A stretch of DNA of 64,000 nucleotides from the NCBI GenBank assembly GCA_022496805.1, contig CM040088.1, positions 17,081,001-17,145,000 of the forward strand, in the 5' to 3' direction. The notes under the pieces are model-generated. The model ran no database searches and was not told the origin of the DNA. It worked only from the letters and a program-made list of their open reading frames with translations. The stretch comes from Pohlia nutans (Eukaryota > Streptophyta > Bryopsida > Bryales > Mniaceae). Positions 59,439 through 64,000 of the stretch are shown piece after piece (positions within the stretch are counted from its first letter, which is position 1; each line of letters begins with the position of its first letter). The translations under genes were made by a program, and so were the position numbers.

Positions 59439-59546
59439 CACTAGTAGAAAAGGTGTTTGTGCCAAAGCAAATGCCCAGACAAATGGGACAGCAGTTACCT
59501 AAAATTGGGCAACATTGCCTCGGCATAGGCACCGTTTTTACTAGTG
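59439..59546. mobile_element. Mini-CACTA element, 108 bp
   Basis: Starts CACTAGTAGAAAAGGTG and ends ACCGTTTTTACTAGTG, with TGT on both sides (59436-59438, 59547-59549). Same family as 51668. Confidence 0.85.
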
Positions 59547-60742
59547 TGTTTTGATGAAAATCATATTCATTCCAACGGAGGATAAAGTACGTTAAGGGAT
59601 TAATACCAGTGTTGCACAAAAATTGATTTTTTTTTTATACAGTACCTACGGGTATTTTTATTTTGAATTTAAAAAATAAATAAAATCTAGTCATGGTCTT
59701 AAAAATCTTTGCTAAATGTTTATGTGTATGTTACATGTGATATCTCGGTACCTGCAATAAAATATGTGCAAATATCAATGTTGGTATTTAAAAATGTGAT
59801 GTCATAACTTTGTACCTAGATACCCATATACCTACCAAGATACGTACCTGTACCATGACCTTTTGAGGCAAACTTGTTAAGTCATACTTTTTCAATGTTT
59901 TTTTACACTTAAACACACATGCTAAAAACGTGCCAAAAAAGATGATAAATGTCCAAATAGACATACAAAAAAAGTATGATAAATGTTCGAAAAATGTGCG
60001 AAAAAACATTTTTTACATCTTATGTAAATTGAATGTAATCCCTCTGTTCATTAAATTTTGCACATGCTTTCCACATGTTTTCCATACATTTAATGTGTAC
60101 TTCGGAACTTCTATTTCTTTCATGTGTTTCACATATTTTATTCACATGTGTATTTAAGCAACATTGGATGATTAGAAAAATGTGACAGGACATGCATGAC
60201 AGACACTGATTCACATACCATTCAGTAGCATGCACTGTCTCTGCCTTGGCTCGATAGTAGATGGTGTGGAATATTCCACACTCAATGGTACTTCATCAGT
60301 AGCTAAGTGAACAGGTGGAGGCTCAAGGTGATGAGCAGAATGCATGAAGGAAAGGCAGTGGACATGAAGGCTACTGAATGTTATGTGCCACAAGATTGAC
60401 ATGACAGAATTAATTATTAAAATTCTAATCCATATTCAAATTCTAACCTAGATTCAAATTCAAGCATTCCAGTCATCCTGGGGAATTGGTTCAACACCCA
60501 GTGGGATCAAGTGGATCGACCCACTCAAAAACGCGTACAAACTCCATAGTACATGCTGCAGGTCCTCATCACTGTATGCAGGGAGGCCGCAACACGTTCA
60601 CACAGTGAGAGCAGCATGCACCTGACTTAATGATGAACTCAATTGTCAATAAAGTAATAGAATTTTTTTTTAAATATCTGTGCTTGAGGCCGGGGTCAAT
60701 ATATCATTCTCGAGGAGTTGCCTCAACATCTTTAGGGCCTCC
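59547..60742. other. Non-coding; second copy of a dispersed repeat
   Basis: 60219-60388 repeats the 4611-4757 block. The remainder was not recognised. Confidence 0.5.
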
Positions 60743-61298
60743 TTAACCTTAAACGTGTAAAAACCCCACGGGCTTGTTTTGAGAGAATAATCAAGAAAAA
60801 AGTGGATTTTCTCAACCAAAATTGAAATGGATTTGGACTTTGGAAAGGTGATGAAAAAGCAAGGCTAATTTAGCAAATATGCATGTCTTAGTAAATTGAA
60901 TAGTCTGAGGAAATTGAAAAGAGAATTGGTGGGGTGGGAGGGGAGGAAGTTGAGCAACTTGTGATCTTGATGGATAAAAACAGTGGCCAACGCTATTCAA
61001 CAATATTTTTTTTAATAATAATTTATAATTATTATTTTATTTAATTATAATTTATGATTTTAAAAAAAAATTAATCCATAATTGAAGAGCTCAGTGTAGA
61101 GCTGGAATCTAATTGTGTTTCTAATTTTTATTTTTTTGGAGTGACACTGGTTACTCCGTTCAATCTTGATAAAGGATTTGAGGAATTCTCATTAATTGTT
61201 CACATTACTCAAGGGGCTACTGTTGGGGGAAACTCTCTTGATTTATTTTTATTCCTTTGGATTGCCCGTTTAGGATCCTCTTGACGTTTAAGGGTTAA
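60743..61298. mobile_element. TTAA element, family J-like
   Basis: Runs from TTAACCTTAAACGTGTAAAA to CTCTTGACGTTTAAGGGTTAA. The right TTAA is shared with the next element. Confidence 0.75.
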
Positions 61299-62113
61299 CC
61301 CTTTAGTGCCAAGCTAACCCAAAACAAGTTACTTTCACTTTTGCAATTGGCATATCTTTTAATTGGTGAGATATTTGAAGTTGAGTTGTGAAGTTCAAAT
61401 GTGCCCTTTCTATTCCACACATGTTGGTAGAAGAAAAGAAATATATTCTAAAGTGATCTACTATCAAAATATTGATGTACAGAAAACCAAAATACTACAA
61501 ATACCTCAAAATACAACAAATACTTCCAAATACAACACATGTGTTACCGGTATGTAATATTTCTTGTGTTTGGAAGTTTTTTTTATCTTGTTTGTTTATT
61601 TATTTTGAATTGTGTTCTCTTGTTCATGTTCCATTAGTGTATGTATTCTGACTTTGATCAATGTACCAACTTCTTTCATATTTTAAAGTATAAATTATTG
61701 TCTTAAACCATATATTGATAGTCACTCTCACTTATGAAATTCACAATAATTATGTGTAAGTCTGTTCTTGACATGAAAAATTGCAATAGAGAAGTGTTGA
61801 CATAGTCATTGTTGAACATCTTCACTTTCATTTTTGAAAATTTAACCTAAATTCTATTTAACTTTGAAGTCACACACCCTCCAAAATCTCATTTCGAGTG
61901 TGCATTATATGGTTCAAAGACATACTATAATCTTCCAATCCAATAGTCTAATGTTACTAAGTTTTAACCAACACTTGTTTGATTAAGCCATGCTTACATT
62001 TATACAATTTGGATATTATTAATAGTATTCCTAATTTGTACAGAGAGAGGTTTGAAAAAAATCACCAGAAAACTGTAGTTTCTCCAAAACCACCTTAGGC
62101 ACTAAGGGGTTAA
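61295..62113. mobile_element. TTAA element, family B
   Basis: 819 bp from TTAACCCTTTAGTGCCAAG to TTAGGCACTAAGGGGTTAA. It serves as the uninterrupted reference for the nested insertion in the 8528 copy. Confidence 0.85.
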
Positions 62114-62214
62114 ATGTAATGGTGGTTGGGTCCTTATCAACCGCGTTCACCTATGCTAGAATCTCCAAAGCACTTTCCGTGCCTCTCAACATTTTATTTT
62201 GGATACACTTTAAA

Positions 62215-62216
<2 letters not shown>

Positions 62217-62308
<92 letters not shown>
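62217..62308. repeat. (AT)46 microsatellite
   Basis: An uninterrupted AT dinucleotide tract of 92 nt. The Tyr-Ile ORFs read across it on both strands are artefacts. Confidence 0.95.
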
Positions 62309-62310
<2 letters not shown>

Positions 62311-64000
62311 AAACCAACCAATAGATGAAAGCACCGATTCCACATCGATATTGGCAAAGGGCTTTGCTAGGTTTTTGTGCTCAATGATGATTAATGAAAA
62401 AATTCTTGTTCACTCTTGTCTTCTAGTGCTATCTTTGCCGAATGATGGAGCACGGAGGAAGCCCTCAAAGCCTGTTTCCATGCTTCACCCATCCCACTAT
62501 TTTGAGCAGGAAAAAAATCACTTCCATGCAATGGAGCAATTTTCCAACTCGTTATAATAATAGATGGTACCCAAAATCTTTGAAGGTCTTAGAGCAAGGA
62601 GGCGACATGCTTACAAAAGTGAGTGGGTTTCCATAGTGTCCATTTTAAGTCCTTGAAATTTGTGTTTTTTTCTAATTTATCATTTCCAACCAATAAGAAC
62701 ATTTGCCCACTAATTTAGTTCATTTAGATTAGATCATTTCTAATCATGCGTGATTATATACGCTTGTATATATGTCTATTTTAAATCTTGGGAAGACTGT
62801 GGGCTGCACATACAAACACCTCGCCAAACTTCATCCACAATGTTCTGGGTCGGTAGTAGGTGGGAGCTATAGTGTAAAATGTGGGGACATGTGGAACATG
62901 CAAGTGTACCTTTAGAAAAACAATCTATGTTTACATTTCTTTTTGTGTACAATCTTGAGTTCACAGGAGGTAACAAAAGTTACACGTGCTAACCATGTAA
63001 TAAATGCCATGTACATACTTTCTACAATAAACATCAAATCCTTAAGTTTCTTCTTTAAATTTCCATTTACAATGAAAAAGGGTGAATTTCACGATTGCTA
63101 CAAAATGTTCTAAAATGGCCAGTTAATGATATAAAAAGTGCCACATCATTGAATATATTTTGTTAAATTGTTAAACCAAAACATCATATTTTTATCACCA
63201 ATTCCATCCATATGGATGATTTGCATCCATTTAACAACTTTTGATGATATTTGATCGAAGTGAACACTCAAACTCTAAAACACTACTCTCTCATTAAAAA
63301 ACTCCAAATCTGATACCTTTCAAAAATTGCTATTATAATTGTGGGTACAAAATTGCAAAAATTGCAAATTTCAAAGATTTTTTCGACATACATAGATACG
63401 TTTATAATCCAATGTAACTTTTGCTATCCAAAACGAAGAGACGTAGGACCTTGAACAAACAAACTCTTGATATACGTTGACACATGAAGTAAAGTTTTTC
63501 TTTTTGTACTCTCTCTGTTCTGAAATAAGAAAAAAGACCTCCGAGAATTCAGCACAATGTTCTCAACACTATGATGAATCCTTGGAGGTGCTTCTTATAT
63601 TGGAAGAGAGGGAGTAGTAGAAAAAGAGTAATTAGTAGTACCCATAGTAATTACGATTTTGGGTGTGGTTGCCACTCAGCCAACTACACTCCAAAATTGA
63701 GGAAAAACACTGATTCCGGGACACTCAAGTGGAGGAATCATCAAGCAGAGCCAGACACTAGACCCACAGGCCTGGCATCATCAATAGTGCCGCTCAAGGG
63801 ACAAAGGACTGGTCCAACCTGAGTTTGACCCGGGATAGTTTAACTCCAGCACGCTTTCTCCCCTATGACCGTGGTACCTCCTTGCTTCTCCGTGCCTAGT
63901 GCATCCCCTTTGCCACTACCACGCTATTCAAGGCCCTGGCTATGGCGAGTCCCGTTTTCTTTTCACGCCATCGTCCGAGTCTCCAAAGCTTGCTAGAGCA
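62309..64000. other. Non-coding to the right edge
   Basis: No gene recognised. 63690-64000 is less AT-rich and holds short ORFs without known motifs. A gene beginning beyond the edge cannot be excluded. Confidence 0.4.

Noticed and set aside
993..62113. Tc1/mariner (Stowaway) origin for the TTAA elements
   Set aside because: The two empty-site comparisons show a 4-bp TTAA target rather than TA, and the ends start CCC rather than CTCCCTCC.
62119..62357. Tyr-Ile repeat proteins on both strands
   Set aside because: They are translations of an (AT)46 microsatellite.

Overview
The window is AT-rich nuclear DNA from a land plant, probably one with a large, transposon-rich genome; I cannot name the species. 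Evidence for a plant: a 13-exon NSUN5-type gene with GT-AG introns and a telo-box in its leader, a decayed CACTA/EnSpm-type (tnp2) transposase gene, mini-CACTA elements, and a tRNA-derived SINE. Only one clearly intact protein gene is present. Most of the remaining ORFs are chance frames inside repeats.

Layout. 1-1 kb: possible decayed 5' exons of a minus-strand gene running off the left edge. 1.5-2.5 kb and 8.5-9.9 kb: elements flanked by TTAA. 3.4-3.8 kb: a long fold-back hairpin. 6.0-7.6 kb: a minisatellite cluster beside a short GC-rich minus-strand gene of unknown function. 11-16 kb: the broken tnp2 transposase (minus strand), head to head with two splice-consistent exons of an unidentified plus-strand gene (15983-16463). 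18.6-21.9 kb: nested repeats. 22.1-27.5 kb: the NSUN5-like 25S rRNA cytosine-5 methyltransferase. 28-62 kb: a gene-poor repeat field with TTAA elements, two Harbinger-like elements, two mini-CACTA elements, two SINE copies, other inverted-repeat MITEs, simple repeats, and one possible terminal exon at 58.2-58.5 kb.

The most striking content is a superfamily of about 38 short elements in at least eight families (called A, B, C, F, G, H, I and J here). Their interiors differ, but all have the terminal rule TTAA-CCC(C/T)T(A/T)AA... at both ends in inverted orientation. TTAA target duplication plus a CCC-starting inverted repeat is the hallmark of piggyBac-type transposition, which to my knowledge is not a normal part of plant mobilomes. 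Two nested insertions give internal empty-site evidence that TTAA is the duplicated target. Many of the elements abut end to end and share a single TTAA, in one place four in a row (40257-42752). No transposase for them is visible in the window.

All assignments come from reading the sequence by eye. No database search or alignment was run.
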